Source: Verrucomicrobiia bacterium
Lineage (GTDB): Bacteria; Verrucomicrobiota; Verrucomicrobiia; Verrucomicrobiales; Akkermansiaceae
Direction: 5' to 3'
DNA length: 51,407 nt
Assembly (NCBI GenBank): GCA_030432565.1
Contig: JAUIGV010000037.1
Coordinates: forward strand, 1-51,407
Shown here one piece after another: positions 1-9,008 of this stretch. Positions within the stretch are counted from its first letter, which is position 1, and each line of letters begins with the position of its first letter. Made by a program: the position numbers and the translations under genes. The notes beneath the pieces were generated by a model. That model saw only the letters and a list, made by a program, of their open reading frames with translations. It ran no database searches and was not told the DNA's origin.

Positions 1-108
1 CTATCTTGACGGGTCAGGTGCTTGTATTGATTCACTTTGAGTTTGGTTTGGCGATCGAACCAGAGCGTCTCTCAGGCCCTGGCCTATTGCCAACCTCAAA
101 CGTTGCAC
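1..108 (-). other. short open frame at window edge, possible gene fragment
   Basis: A frame of 35 residues begins with a possible GTG and ends with TAG at the window's first bases. It reads QRLRLAIGQGLRDALVRS and then a polar tail rich in Gln, Ser and Pro. Its composition looks coding-like, but there is no clear start or ribosome binding site. It lies 3' of the hypothetical membrane protein, on the same strand. It could be a gene fragment, part of a dispersed repeat, or chance. I do not recognise a family. Confidence 0.2.
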
Positions 109-127
109 TTCAGTTTTGATTCCAATC

Positions 128-1249
128 TCATTTTATTTTTGTGATGTCCATCTTTTCAAACCCAGAAGTATCGGACGGCAAAGATTCGGGTTTAACCCCC
201 TTGAGATCAAACCACCAGATGCATTCCAGGGAGCTGATCTCGGGACAATCTAATTCATGATTCCAAACTAGCGTGAGTTGAATTGGAAGGCGCGCTCGTT
301 GTTCACGCAATATCTTGACCAAGTTAGAAATATATGGGTCTACGGGAGAATACCGGACAGTGAAAACTTCCTTCGCATTTAGGTCACTCAGTTGCAAAAA
401 TTGATCATTCAGTTCTAAACCAATCGATTCGCTTGATTCAAAATAAAAAACCTCCGCCATATCAAACTTCACCAATTGAATACTTGACATTTTACCTGTT
501 AATTCATGAAAAGGTTCTACATAAAAACGCATTTTCTTGGGCGAATCGGGCTTCTGCGCAAAGAAATCTTCTTTGGAAAGCTCTCCGTAGGCAACTGAGC
601 ACGCCCAATCGACTAACATCTTTTCCCCCACAGGAACCACGATGAATTGATGGATAATATCGTCTTGGTCGGTGACAAAAATCTCGAAGTAGAACACTTC
701 AGCAAGTGCGTTCGGAATCTTCTGGATGACCTTCTTAAAACCATTCGGGAAAAAATTTCCAGGGCGCCTGTAAAAATCCTCAAGAAGACTTGCCCGCTCG
801 CCTCCACCTACAATGAATTTGGTTGCTGCATCAAGGGTATCCGCTTCCATGAAACCACGGATGGATTCTACCGCAGATTCTTCGAGGTCTTCCGTGGTGG
901 AGTTCTCGACAAAATCGCTCAGCCTAGTTTCGACCTCAAAATTGGCTGGCGCATGAGCGGAAGGCGAAGCTGATCCTGAGGCTGTTCCGAAGCGTAAGAA
1001 TATTAATCCCACCGTAGAAACTAATAGAATAAATCCCACGGACCAAGTGATGAGATTTCTCTCGCTTTTATCATCCTCCTTTCCCGCTGCATTCTCATCG
1101 CCCCATGTATCCTCCATATCACGAAACGACCCGGAAAACGCCTCCTCCAGAGAAGTTTTCAAGAAATCGCAATTCCCGCTCCTCTTGAAACGTTCAACTC
1201 TCTGATTGGGATGATCGGCTTGCCGTCTCGGAGGTGGAAGAGAGTTCAT
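128..1249 (-). CDS. hypothetical single-pass membrane protein
   Basis: This 373-residue protein matches no family I recognise. Residues 1-65 are polar and charged. Residues about 66-87 (LITWSVGFILLVSTVGLIFL) form one strong membrane segment. The rest, about 285 residues, is probably extracytoplasmic, because no cleavable signal precedes it. The distal part has alternating hydrophobic and acidic stretches and two similar phrases, AEVFYFEIF near residue 187 and AEVFYFESS near 267, which may mark an internal duplication. The ATG at 1249 follows an AT-rich, promoter-like stretch (1250-1380). No functional partner is adjacent. A real gene is likely from its length, composition and membrane topology; its role is unknown. 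Confidence 0.7.
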   Translation of the reverse strand: MNSLPPPRRQADHPNQRVERFKRSGNCDFLKTSLEEAFSGSFRDMEDTWGDENAAGKEDDKSERNLITWSVGFILLVSTVGLIFLRFGTASGSASPSAHAPANFEVETRLSDFVENSTTEDLEESAVESIRGFMEADTLDAATKFIVGGGERASLLEDFYRRPGNFFPNGFKKVIQKIPNALAEVFYFEIFVTDQDDIIHQFIVVPVGEKMLVDWACSVAYGELSKEDFFAQKPDSPKKMRFYVEPFHELTGKMSSIQLVKFDMAEVFYFESSESIGLELNDQFLQLSDLNAKEVFTVRYSPVDPYISNLVKILREQRARLPIQLTLVWNHELDCPEISSLECIWWFDLKGVKPESLPSDTSGFEKMDITKIK

Positions 1250-1380
1250 CTTATTGATATTTTGAGTTCAAGTTTCTATTTTTCCCAACGCGAAGTAAAA
1301 AATTGCAAATAAGTCTCTTATCCATCTTTCCCAACCCTTTTTAGGCATAAAAATATTCTGTGAAGCCCCTATAAAAGATA

Positions 1381-1722
1381 TTATTTTAACTGCTCCACAT
1401 CCAGCGCAACGAAGCCCAGTTTGCGTAGATCCAAGTCCCAGCACGGAACTCCCCTGACCTTCACTCCAATTCCAAATAATTCAGTAATTCGTGCTCGGTC
1501 GTCTTGCTGTGAATTGGATTTGGGCTCACTTCTGATCCCATCGACACTCTTGCCCTTGTCAGACACGACCCAGCCAGAGTTGAAATGAGAAACATTCTTA
1601 TCTTTATTGACGGGATATCCCCCCCCTTCTCCTCGGGAAAAGTTTCCCGCTCCAGGCACGACAAGACGGCAAGGCAAAAACGCTCGTCTACTGCCATGCC
1701 TTGGTTCTCTAAAGTTTTTCAT
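1381..1722 (-). pseudogene. possible degraded or frameshifted ORF, unknown family
   Basis: A frame of about 113 codons starts at ATG 1722 and ends in TAA at 1381. Its last 70 residues (for example WVVSDKGKSVDGIRSEPKS and DLRKLGFVALDVEQL) have protein-like composition. Just upstream is a run of seven C on the plus strand (about 1619-1625). In the neighbouring frame, the sequence before the run also reads coherently (MAVDERFCLAVLSCLERE). A frameshift at this homopolymer would join the two pieces, so this may be the 3' end of a decayed gene. No family was recognised. Confidence 0.3.
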
Positions 1723-2206
1723 CAAGTAAGGGAGGTGAATCGACCGACAAACTGCATCTCACCTAACTTTCATTTGTTACTTGGATTACGACGACAATAC
1801 GGAGAGTCCAGCCAAGCCTATTGCTTGCCGCACAAATGGAATTTTGGGTGAAAAGAAGACTCAATTGGAAGATTGGTTCACCAAGCAACGACTCCGGGTC
1901 ATAGATTCAGACAGTCTTTTTTGAAGAGCCTATTCAAGTGGCTAGCGCAACGGAGGGTGGTCACGTGGGCCAAGTCAGCGAATTGCCCTGCCACTAGCGA
2001 ACTCACCAAGCAAAAATGGGATGAACTTCAAACGCCCGAGATAGCTCACCGGAGGCTGCGCATGATGGTAATCGGATACAAACTCCTGCGCCTTTTAATG
2101 CAAACAGCCGCCCATAAAGCAGGAAAAAATTCAATGCAATAAGCGTATAACGTATCCAATGCGTGGCCACCACCTCGCACGCAATCTTGGACATTTGCCA
2201 GTTCCG

Positions 2207-2677
2207 TCAAGAACCGCGTGCGAAGACCGAAGAACTACCGGCTCTTGACACCCCATCGTCACGTCTTCCAGGAGAATTATCATCGCGAATACGTCTACCG
2301 TAAAAAACGTAACCCCACTGTTTCACTTCGCGCCATTCATGCATGACAGGCAGATCCGAAGTTGCACCGTGGGCCCTTCCGCGGCTATCCCCCGCCCAGT
2401 CAGAAATAAACATCGCTGATCCAGACAACGACAATTTCTTCTCCTTAACTGTCTGGATTTCAAAGTTAAAAGAGTAATAGACCGAGAGGCTCATCTTTTC
2501 AGAGTCCGAACAAGTGAGCCCCTCTGTGCTGCAACGAAAAGCGGCATTGAAATTACCGACCACTGAGACGTGGGTGACATCGCTGGACCCATGAGTCAGA
2601 GACTTGAGATCCAAGACCTCCACAACCAAGCAAGTTTGACATCCAAAGCGAGCAGGATCGCCATCCTCCCCTTCCGT
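2207..2677 (-). pseudogene. possible gene remnant without clear start, unknown family
   Basis: The minus frame is open from about 2677 to TAG/TGA near 2207 and has no ATG at its beginning; the first usable start is TTG at 2629. The middle reads like a real domain (LSVYYSFNFEIQTVKEKKL, then AMFISDWAGDSRGRAH). The last 25 residues are arginine- and serine-rich and look out of frame. A further short fragment follows at 2003-2194. I read the stretch 1380-2680 as decayed coding DNA rather than intact genes. No family was recognised. Confidence 0.3.
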
Positions 2678-2726
2678 TCATTTCTTCTATGACAGAACTC
2701 ACAACTCGTTTCACCGCTTTCCCAAA

Positions 2727-5700
2727 ATGAGATCACTCTCCATCCTTATTTACTTCGTAGTCTTTATCCAACTGAGCAGTTCCGTGTCGGCTCAGGTATC
2801 ATCGCTGGTCTCGATCGGAGAATCAGGAAAACTGGAATATTCCGGTTATGCAAATGAAGGACAAAACAATGCCGACAACACGGTCATTGATTTTTCCAGG
2901 GCCGGCTACATGGGCGGGGGGGTAGCCATACCCTATGTTCCTGCCGTCACAGAACTGCAACCGACTGCGGGAACACAGGATGACTACCCCCGAATCCAAG
3001 CTGCAATTGACGCGGTCTCAAATCGACCTCTCTCGCCAGCTGGCTTTCGGGGAGCCATTTTACTCCGGGCCGGAACCTACAACGTTTCACAGACTCTTAG
3101 AATTACCGCGAGCGGGATTGTCATTCGCGGCGAAGGACAGCAAACTTCAGGCACGGTTGTTAGATTTACGGCAACAACGAAAGACAATCTTTTCGAATTC
3201 AGCGGGACAACCGGGTGGAACGAGATCGGAAACACCCCGAGCACCATCGCGGCCTCACCTGTCCCTTGCGGAGCATCGTCACTTGAGGTCGACTCGGCGA
3301 GCCAATTCGGGGTTGGGGACCGGGTCATCGTGAACCGGACACCAAATCAGAACTGGATTGACCTCCTTGAAATGGCCCAGTGGGGCTGGGATTGGGAAAC
3401 CTACGCATCGCCAACTCCCAGAACAATTATCGCCATTGACGGAAACCGAATCAGCTTTGATGCCCCGGTCGTTCACGCCATTGAGAGCCGATATGGGGGT
3501 GGCGAGGTTTTTCGATACCAGTTCGATGGTGCCATCCGTCAGGTCGGAATCGAGCGGCTTCGCCTGGTATCCTCCTTCACCAGCGACACTGATGAAGATC
3601 ATGGGTGGGATGCGGTAAAATTTGAACGCACCGAAAACGCCTGGGCCCGTCAAATCACCTCACGCTTCTTTGGGTATTCGTGCGTTTACGTCGATAATCG
3701 CTGCCAGTTTGTCACGGTGGAAGACTGCGCACAGATCGACCCCAAATCTATCCTCACGGGAGGACGACGATACTCCTTTGTCGTGGACGACTCCACCTAC
3801 ATCCTTTTCCAGCGCTGTTATGCGGACAACGGGAGACACGATTTCGTCACTCATTCGAGGACAGCGGGTCCCGTGGTCTTCCTTGATTGTCTCGCAGAAA
3901 ATGCCCAAACCGATATCGGGCCACACCATCGCTATGCCGAGGGAATTCTTTTTGACAATGTGAAGGGCAAGGAAATCAATGTGCAAAACAGGGCTCACTC
4001 GGGAACCGGACACGGGTGGTCCGGAGCGCAAATTGTATTTTGGAACTGTGATGCCGACAGCATCATTTGTGACGCACCAAAAGCGGCGATGAATTTTGCC
4101 ATAGGCTGCGTGGGGACCCGGGGCCAAGGGAAATGGGTGGCCGAAGAGCCCTTCGGGATTTGGGAATCCAGGGGAATTCCTGTCACTCCACGAAGCCTCT
4201 ACTACAAGCAGCTCCAAGACAGGCTTGGACTCAATGCCCTGCTGACGGTAACCAATCAAGCTCAGGTGGAATCGCGAATCTGGAACAGACTTTCCTCCTG
4301 GCGCGGCGGGGCTGAAGCTCCAGATCTTCCAACCTTTGCCCCTCTCCAGGTGGATGCAGGGATTGATAAAACTGCAACCCTGGGAGATCCGGTTCTACTC
4401 AACGCGATCATCCGATACCCTCTTCCTGAAAACTATCCGGTGACCAGAAAGGGCTGGCGAGTTATCAGCGGGCCCGGCTCTGTCTCATTTTCGGATCCCT
4501 CCAGCAAAGTGACCTCTGCAACATTTTCAACAAGCGGGAACTATGAGCTGGAATTTGCCGTGACTCAAATCGATCCCACGTCTCCGAATGCTCCGGTGTC
4601 TCACAGTGGAACAGACCAGATTGTCATTGAGGTAGGTGGACCCGCCTCCCAGGTTCTGAATCCTTCGAATTTCGTCCCGCTTGGCTCCATTAGTGACAAC
4701 ACCGCGCCCCTCACCTTCAACACAGATACCCTCCAGATGAGCGGAGGAATCCAAGGTCAAGGGACACTCGTCAACAATGAAGGCTCCTTCGTCGCCGTTT
4801 TCCCTTTTCAGGAGATCCAGCTGACAAACCAGCCGACTATCCTAGGCAGCCGTCCCCTGGCCCTCGTGTCACAGGGTGACTTGCTGATTGCTTCTACAAT
4901 AAACGTCCGGGGGGGGGATGGTCGGCACACAGTCCACGGCGAAGGCCTTGCGGGAGGGGGAGATGGCGGTGACGCCAATCGTACTGAAACGTCAGGCAAT
5001 CCTTTGGCTGGGTCAGGCACCGGGGGGAGTGCTGGCAACGCCACCGGGAATGATGACAGCACCTCGGGAGGCGGTGGATTTGGGGGAGGAGGTGGAAATG
5101 GAACGACCACCGGTGGAGAGGTTTACGGAAACCGTTTTCTCACTCAATTGGTCGGAGGGAGTGGAGCAGGAGGGACAAGAAACAAAGGGGGCGGAGCAGG
5201 AGGAGGCGCAGTGGCATTGTTTGCCCTGGGAACCCTCGAAATAACTCAGTCGGGGCTGATTGATGCGAACGGTGGAAGTGGTGGAGGAAGCACATCGCAA
5301 TATACTGCCGGGGGAGGCAGCGGTGGTGCGATCCGCCTTGAAGGAAAACATGTCATCATCAACGGCTCACTCAGTGTCAAAGGAGGCGATGGTGGAGATG
5401 GCAAGGGCGGACAACCAAACGGTGGTGGAGGCGGAGGGGGGCGAATCGCAATCTTTTATCAGAGTTCACTCGACACCTCGAACTCAACGATCACGGCCTT
5501 GGGCGGGATTCCCCGAGGCACGAACACCACAGGTAGGCCGGGTGAGCTCGGCACAGTTCACATTGATCTTAACAAGCAGGGAATGGCCGATTTCTGGCTC
5601 ACCAATGAGACCGGCATTGCTGAGCCGGGCCCCGAGGATTGGCTGAAGGACTACGACCATGACGGACTCAGCGCCCAACTTGAATATGCTTTAGGAGGAT

Positions 5701-5975
5701 CCACTTCGAGTCTGGACCACCATCTCCTTCCTAGAGTTATCCCCGGAGAAGACGGGGACCATAGCTTCGCTTTTAGCAGGCGACGGGAGGGAGGAATCAC
5801 TCCGGCAGACTATACCGTTCAGGTGACAAGCGATCTCTCCAACTCCTCATGGCAATCAATGATCATCGACGAGTCACGGACCGTCGCCCATCCAACCTTG
5901 GAAGGATTTGATCACGTTTTTGTTACCGTTCCCGGAGATCTTCCCAGACATTTCGTTCGGCTTAAGATTCGCTAA
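2727..5975 (+). CDS. large secreted pectate-lyase-like beta-helix protein with glycine-rich region
   Basis: This 1082-residue protein begins with a Sec signal peptide (MRSLSILIYFVVFIQLSSSVSA, cut before Q). Residues about 50-160 match the start of pectate-lyase-3/GH28-type right-handed beta-helices: FSRAGYMGGG, then DDYPRIQAAID, then FRGAILLRAGTY and GIVIRGEG. The helix runs to about residue 450 with short repeated strands. Residues about 540-640 resemble a PKD/Ig-like domain. Residues about 720-930 are extremely glycine-rich. The C-terminal 110 residues carry the DYDHDGLSAQLEYALGG motif common at the ends of secreted verrucomicrobial proteins, followed by a beta-rich tail. The likely role is binding or cleavage of an acidic polysaccharide outside the cell or at the envelope. 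Substrate and catalytic residues cannot be read by eye. Its end overlaps a transposase remnant on the other strand. Confidence 0.8.
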   Translation: MRSLSILIYFVVFIQLSSSVSAQVSSLVSIGESGKLEYSGYANEGQNNADNTVIDFSRAGYMGGGVAIPYVPAVTELQPTAGTQDDYPRIQAAIDAVSNRPLSPAGFRGAILLRAGTYNVSQTLRITASGIVIRGEGQQTSGTVVRFTATTKDNLFEFSGTTGWNEIGNTPSTIAASPVPCGASSLEVDSASQFGVGDRVIVNRTPNQNWIDLLEMAQWGWDWETYASPTPRTIIAIDGNRISFDAPVVHAIESRYGGGEVFRYQFDGAIRQVGIERLRLVSSFTSDTDEDHGWDAVKFERTENAWARQITSRFFGYSCVYVDNRCQFVTVEDCAQIDPKSILTGGRRYSFVVDDSTYILFQRCYADNGRHDFVTHSRTAGPVVFLDCLAENAQTDIGPHHRYAEGILFDNVKGKEINVQNRAHSGTGHGWSGAQIVFWNCDADSIICDAPKAAMNFAIGCVGTRGQGKWVAEEPFGIWESRGIPVTPRSLYYKQLQDRLGLNALLTVTNQAQVESRIWNRLSSWRGGAEAPDLPTFAPLQVDAGIDKTATLGDPVLLNAIIRYPLPENYPVTRKGWRVISGPGSVSFSDPSSKVTSATFSTSGNYELEFAVTQIDPTSPNAPVSHSGTDQIVIEVGGPASQVLNPSNFVPLGSISDNTAPLTFNTDTLQMSGGIQGQGTLVNNEGSFVAVFPFQEIQLTNQPTILGSRPLALVSQGDLLIASTINVRGGDGRHTVHGEGLAGGGDGGDANRTETSGNPLAGSGTGGSAGNATGNDDSTSGGGGFGGGGGNGTTTGGEVYGNRFLTQLVGGSGAGGTRNKGGGAGGGAVALFALGTLEITQSGLIDANGGSGGGSTSQYTAGGGSGGAIRLEGKHVIINGSLSVKGGDGGDGKGGQPNGGGGGGGRIAIFYQSSLDTSNSTITALGGIPRGTNTTGRPGELGTVHIDLNKQGMADFWLTNETGIAEPGPEDWLKDYDHDGLSAQLEYALGGSTSSLDHHLLPRVIPGEDGDHSFAFSRRREGGITPADYTVQVTSDLSNSSWQSMIIDESRTVAHPTLEGFDHVFVTVPGDLPRHFVRLKIR

Positions 5976-6093
5976 AGGACGGCGAACCCAACCGTGTAGC
6001 ACACCGATGACAGCAGAAAGAAAGATAGGGTTTGGAAGTCGAGACGCTTTTCGGGGCGGCGGTTGAGCTTGTCTTGGAATCGCTCAGGCGGTT
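5972..6093 (-). pseudogene. IS30-family transposase C-terminal remnant
   Basis: On the minus strand a coherent frame of about 40 codons ends at TAG 5972-5974, tail-to-tail with the beta-helix gene. It contains RFQDKLNRRPEKRLDFQT. The LNxRPRKxLxFxTP phrase is the hallmark near the C-terminus of IS30-type DDE transposases. After the T the usual PxEVFF is not conserved (LSFFLLSSVCYTV). No catalytic core or terminal inverted repeat is visible. I infer a leftover insertion sequence end. A short, chance-like match remains possible. Confidence 0.45.
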
Positions 6094-6160
6094 GTAGCCG
6101 GGTATCTTGGGCCCGGTTTTGGTGATTGTATCAGAAGCAGCTACAGCTCCCGGCTTTTCA
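6087..6160. repeat. dispersed inverted repeat with AGCCGGGAGCT core
   Basis: GTAGCCGGG at about 6094-6102 and AGCTCCCGGCT (about 6146-6157) form arms of an imperfect inverted repeat, with GGGCCCGG between them. The AGCCGGGAGCT core also occurs in the inverted repeat at 50784-50844, so this is probably one copy of a dispersed family. The rest of 6160-6347 has no gene. It does hold a strong AAGGAGG at 6218-6224 with no well-spaced start codon. Confidence 0.45.
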
Positions 6161-6347
6161 CCAACATGATTGGCGCTGGTATATTGAATTCAGGTAGAAA
6201 AAACCATCTCCAACGCTAAGGAGGAATTTTTTCATTTTTTGTGTCTGAATGTAAGAACCGATGAAGTTGGGTGATGAGGGGACATCGGATTCGGTTTTTC
6301 GTTTCAGAATTATCGGCATCTCTCCTTGTTCACCAAGAAAACCAATA

Positions 6348-7208
6348 ATGAAAAAATCAGTAAAAGAGGTGCTAACGCCAATTCTTCAACCGAATGCATC
6401 CCGCTTTCCAATCGCACTTGGACTCCTTGTTGCCAGCTCTCAGTTGGGATATGGCCAACTTAGCTACGCTAGGGTTACAGGATCAACCGCGAATCAACAC
6501 CTCTCGGGGACCGGATCACTTTCAAATTATGACGTCAGCGACAGGATCCTGTTTACCAGTACAGATTTCTCTGATGCCTATGGAACTGCATTCGATATCG
6601 TCGGTGTCGTGAATGCCAAGAACGACCCGAGCACCGTGGCCTACAACCTCGCACGCGTGGTAGGCACCGATAATTGGGTCGATATGACCTTGAATTTTGT
6701 CGTGCCGGGGAGCGCCACGACGGCCACCCCAAATGGCATCCCTTTGCCGGTGAGCTTCCACTCACTTCTTGTTGTTGATATCGACTCCAACCCCGGGGGG
6801 AATTTCACCGATGTCATGGGGATTGAAACATCTGCTTCCCGGATTCTAAGCGCTGACACCTTTTTGGAGGGGGGTGGCTTCGGAGCCGCAGCAGGAGCAC
6901 CCTCTGGGCTAAAATACACCCGCTTGCGGCGTGACGCGGCAGGAGATCCAACTGATTGGACCGACGAGGGTAATGATCAGTCGGATTGGCCAAACAAGGA
7001 CCCTCGAAACTCAGTTGCATTCGACTTTGGATTGAATCCTATCACCGAAACGCGCTTTGTCTGGGGTTCCAGGGGAGACGACAGCTTGACGGACCTTGAG
7101 CGAGGAGCAAGCTTAGCCTTTGAGAACACAATGGTGGTTCCCGAGCCATCCACCGCCCTCCTCGGCCTCTTCAGTCTCGGCTTGCTCGCCCGACGCAAAC
7201 GAGGATAA
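6348..7208 (+). CDS. PEP-CTERM sorting domain protein
   Basis: The 286-residue product starts at ATG 6348, giving MKKSVKEVL and then a hydrophobic signal (FPIALGLLVASSQLGYGQ). A longer in-frame start at 6261 would put 29 polar residues before the signal and is less likely. The C-terminus is a textbook PEP-CTERM tripartite signal: VPEPSTALLG, a hydrophobic stretch, then LLARRKRG. Such proteins are exported and processed by an exosortase, often in bacteria that make exopolysaccharide. The body is beta-rich with many Gly, Asp and Ser residues and no recognisable enzymatic motif. It is monocistronic and followed directly by a strong terminator. Exact function is unknown. Confidence 0.85.
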   Translation: MKKSVKEVLTPILQPNASRFPIALGLLVASSQLGYGQLSYARVTGSTANQHLSGTGSLSNYDVSDRILFTSTDFSDAYGTAFDIVGVVNAKNDPSTVAYNLARVVGTDNWVDMTLNFVVPGSATTATPNGIPLPVSFHSLLVVDIDSNPGGNFTDVMGIETSASRILSADTFLEGGGFGAAAGAPSGLKYTRLRRDAAGDPTDWTDEGNDQSDWPNKDPRNSVAFDFGLNPITETRFVWGSRGDDSLTDLERGASLAFENTMVVPEPSTALLGLFSLGLLARRKRG

Positions 7209-7234
7209 AGGACGCCCAACCACGATAACTCACA

Positions 7235-7267
7235 AAAAAGCCCTTCTGCAACGCAGAAGGGCTTTTT
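7235..7267 (+). terminator. rho-independent terminator after the PEP-CTERM gene
   Basis: A perfect 15-bp stem is formed by AAAAAGCCCTTCTGC and GCAGAAGGGCTTTTT with a 3-base loop (AAC), 26 bases after the PEP-CTERM stop. The A and T flanks would let it work in both directions. Confidence 0.9.
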
Positions 7268-7652
7268 GCTTTCCCCATTCTGCGCAACTTCCCAAATTCA
7301 ATTTTGAAAAAGAAAAAACCGAAATGAATATCTGGTCTCGAAATTCTTAGCAAACAAAGCCTAGTCACTATACCCGCCACGACCCTTCCCTTTGGAAGGC
7401 CTTTTTTGAAAACTTTCAGCGGTCAAAAGATGACGACCACGAGACATCACACCAAAGCAAATCTGACTCACGAAAAAATCCGGGAAACTTGCAAATGAAT
7501 CACCCAACACTTCCCTCAATTCCAAAATCAGATACCGCGGCATCAAACTTCCGTGTTTCCGTGAATTGGCGTGCTAACCAAACCGAAAATCTGGTAGCCA
7601 TTCCAGCTCCGGGAATCATAACAAGACGATCTGACAAGCCACCATCGCCGCC
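7268..7652. other. intergenic, no supported gene
   Basis: This stretch lies between convergent transcription units. A 60-codon minus frame (7361-7543) is open but shows no family match and has no neighbour link, so I do not call it. I saw no repeat or RNA fold. Confidence 0.5.
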
Positions 7653-9008
7653 CTACTCTTCCTGCGGGGTAATCTGGGATTGCATGGTTGTTTCGAGTTC
7701 CTTGCGAAGGGCCGAATTCTCAATGAGATTACCCCACTCCAAGGCAATCTCCCGATTGATTTTCGCAACATTTTCCGCAAAAACAAAAATGGCCTCATCC
7801 CTTTGACTTCCGGAAGGGAGCGATTCCAACCAAGCGGAAATCCCAATGACATCCCTCTCCAGCCAAGTGTGAACAAGAAATCGTAAGTTCCGGGCTTGGA
7901 ACTCTCTCGGCGATACCTCGAGTAACCACGAAGCTTTCTCGGGGGCGCTCGTTTCGATACTTGAACAGGCAATTGACAAAAGGAGAGCGTTGAGCTTCCC
8001 GGGCCACTTTTGTCTCTCGTAAAGCTCTTGGGCGGAGGCGAATCCATCGCGAAAAAGAATTGATTTCCCCAAGGCATTAAGAATCCCATCTCTTCGCTTC
8101 GCCGGGAGCTTGAGAGCGTAGTCGATGATTACCTGTTGGTTCTCGGCAGAAATCCGACAACCTGCCAGCACCAAGACTGGATCAAGTCTCTGATCTGGCG
8201 GCACTCCGCCTTTGACCCACCTTCCTTGTCGATGCTCCTTCGAATTCAAATCCTCCACATCAATTGCCCGGGCGGACTCTGCAAACCGAAGAGCTTTTTT
8301 AAAATCAGTCGCGGCCAAAACTCTGACCACCTGGACCAGTCCATTTCGGTAGGCCTCTTTTCGAGTCCCTTTAATCGACTCCAACCAAGCCAAGGCCTTG
8401 TCAAAATCCTGCCGGAGCCAACTTCGGACCGCCCAAAGATCCAGCCCATACAAAACCGATTTTTTGACACGACGCTCCGGGTCGACTACGAGGGTTCGCA
8501 TGAAGATCAGGCTATAAAGCTCCCAGCGATCAGTGCCTGAAATCTCTCTCTCGGCCAAGACCGCCAGAGCTTCTTGGAGATCATCGGCAGACAAGCTCTT
8601 GAGTCCGTGAGCAAAGGTTTCCAACTTGGCCAGCTTTTCATCCGCCCTCTCAGTTCGCCGGATTTCAGATTCTGCATCTATCATCCGGGTCCCTTCCCGA
8701 CCCTTTAGAAAGGGAGCGAAAATCCGGTCCAGATGCTCTTCGAGGCTTTCTTGATTCGAATGCGCCCCGGGCTCAGTTCTCGCCGCCTCGTCCCGCTCTG
8801 AATCATTCGGCCCCGTGCTCCCCAGCCCATCGAAACCGCCAGAACGGACAGAACCAAAATCATTCCCCGCACGGGCGGTCTGATGTTCAGATCGCGAACG
8901 CAGGGATGCCTCCATTTGAAAAACACGCTTCCAAACGACAGCTGTCCACAGGGATACCCCTAGCAAAAGAAGTGATAGAACCAGCGAATTTAGAAACCGC
9001 GACCTCAT
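7653..9008 (-). CDS. membrane-anchored helical-repeat protein of a sigma-factor operon
   Basis: This 451-residue protein has one N-terminal membrane anchor (SLVLSLLLLGVSLWTAVVW). A polar linker of about 70 residues follows, then a long helical region. The helical region contains repeated phrases of the type KALAWLESIKG.RKEAYRN, KALRFAESARA and ISAWLESLPSGSQRDEAI. These WLESLP-x-G-x-x-RDxA repeats are TPR-like modules that I associate with verrucomicrobial envelope proteins. Its ATG overlaps the upstream stop as ATGA, so it is translationally coupled to the sigma-factor genes. By analogy with sigma/anti-sigma pairs it may be the membrane partner that senses a signal or binds the sigma factor's tail. 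No anti-sigma zinc motif is seen. The function is inferred from context only. Confidence 0.7.
   Translation of the reverse strand: MRSRFLNSLVLSLLLLGVSLWTAVVWKRVFQMEASLRSRSEHQTARAGNDFGSVRSGGFDGLGSTGPNDSERDEAARTEPGAHSNQESLEEHLDRIFAPFLKGREGTRMIDAESEIRRTERADEKLAKLETFAHGLKSLSADDLQEALAVLAEREISGTDRWELYSLIFMRTLVVDPERRVKKSVLYGLDLWAVRSWLRQDFDKALAWLESIKGTRKEAYRNGLVQVVRVLAATDFKKALRFAESARAIDVEDLNSKEHRQGRWVKGGVPPDQRLDPVLVLAGCRISAENQQVIIDYALKLPAKRRDGILNALGKSILFRDGFASAQELYERQKWPGKLNALLLSIACSSIETSAPEKASWLLEVSPREFQARNLRFLVHTWLERDVIGISAWLESLPSGSQRDEAIFVFAENVAKINREIALEWGNLIENSALRKELETTMQSQITPQEE

Noticed and set aside
2003-2194. possible integron cassette or attC-like site
   Set aside because: A few small orphan frames and a GTTATACGC-like word suggested cassettes, but I could not find paired attC core sites or an integrase.
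7361-7543. 60-codon minus ORF in the gap before the helical-repeat gene
   Set aside because: A weak GGAAG precedes the ATG, but the product matches nothing, is Arg/Ser rich at the end and has no neighbour link.
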